Positions 63,971 to 64,000 of a stretch of DNA of 64,000 nucleotides are shown piece by piece; position 1 is the first letter of the stretch, and every line of letters starts with the position of its first letter. Made by a program: the position numbers and the translations under genes. This DNA is from Novosphingobium sp. G106 (lineage in GTDB: Bacteria > Pseudomonadota > Alphaproteobacteria > Sphingomonadales > Sphingomonadaceae): positions 248,001 to 312,000 of the forward strand of contig NZ_JAHOOZ010000003.1 of the NCBI RefSeq assembly GCF_019075875.1, given 5' to 3'. The notes below the pieces were generated by a model that searched no databases, was not told the origin of the DNA, and saw only the letters and a list, made by a program, of their open reading frames with translations.

Positions 63971-64000
63971 AAAAAGCCCCCCGGCCGGCAGGGTCGGGGG
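63971..64000 (-). terminator. Rho-independent terminator for leftward transcription (cut by window end)
   Basis: On the minus strand CCCCCG pairs with CGGGGG and is followed by CTTTTTC, so it terminates a leftward gene beyond the window. It is similar to the hairpin at 15339-15368, including the inner GGGTC. Confidence 0.55.

Overview
The window looks like accessory DNA of a sphingomonad (Sphingomonas, Novosphingobium, Sphingobium or Sphingopyxis). The coding sequence is GC-rich and alphaproteobacterial in style. It carries PEPxxWA-type sorting proteins, an XrtV-like accessory protein, Flp/Tad pilin parts, a single-domain Fis-like regulator of the sphingomonad type, and several small proteins that I know only from this group. 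No rRNA, ribosomal protein or replication gene is present, and insertion sequences are dense, so this is a genomic island, a megaplasmid segment or a decaying chromosomal region. The assignment is inference from gene content; no search was run.

Layout. 1-10719: the right part of a Tn402/Tn5053-like transposon. It has an intact czcCBA cobalt-zinc-cadmium efflux operon, a czcD with two frameshifts, then tniQ-tniB-tniA (tniA and tniQ broken) and a terminal repeat beginning TGTCGTTTTCAG at 10719. 10730-12790: integrase debris, namely a tyrosine recombinase with an in-frame stop, the 3' end of a tRNA gene, and a P4-type integrase remnant fused to a copy of the first recombinase. 12852-17574: galU, a broken crp-like regulator, three small genes, IS3 and IS110 remnants and a Flp pilin gene. 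18133-26156: a large repeat-containing type I secretion adhesin with several frameshifts, an IS3 fragment, and a TadE-TadE-TadG pseudopilin operon. 26502-33646: a TonB-C protein, a PEPxxWA-CTERM protein and its broken paralogue, and a complete IS66 element with an 8-bp target duplication. 34495-36133: four small exported proteins in a row. 36501-39455: a hybrid sensor kinase interrupted by one stop codon. 39757-42524: an IS110 transposase, and an IS5/IS427-type IS splitting a small gene. 42535-50851: a TonB-receptor remnant and a polysaccharide region (methyltransferase, deacetylase fragment, glycosyltransferase, rfbC, rfbB, truncated rfbD, XrtV accessory protein, DedA, Wza-like export protein). 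51385-64000: IS256, a second IS66 splitting a secreted repeat protein, exported glycine-zipper and tyrosine-rich proteins, RND and PepSY fragments, a phage-style gene trio, small paralogues, and a second IS427 copy splitting a Fis-like gene.

How it fits together. Three functional themes survive: heavy-metal efflux (czc, plus an RND remnant), the cell surface (Tad pilins, giant adhesin, exosortase substrates, dTDP-sugar and polysaccharide export), and small secreted or regulatory proteins of unknown role. More than twenty single-base indels or stop codons break otherwise recognisable genes. They mean either advanced decay in a region under weak selection or indel errors in the assembly, and this should be settled before any gene loss is interpreted. 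I found no CRISPR array and no clear undescribed defence system. The best unexplained items are two duplicated families of small proteins, the four-gene exported cluster, and the secreted three-repeat protein rebuilt across the second IS66.
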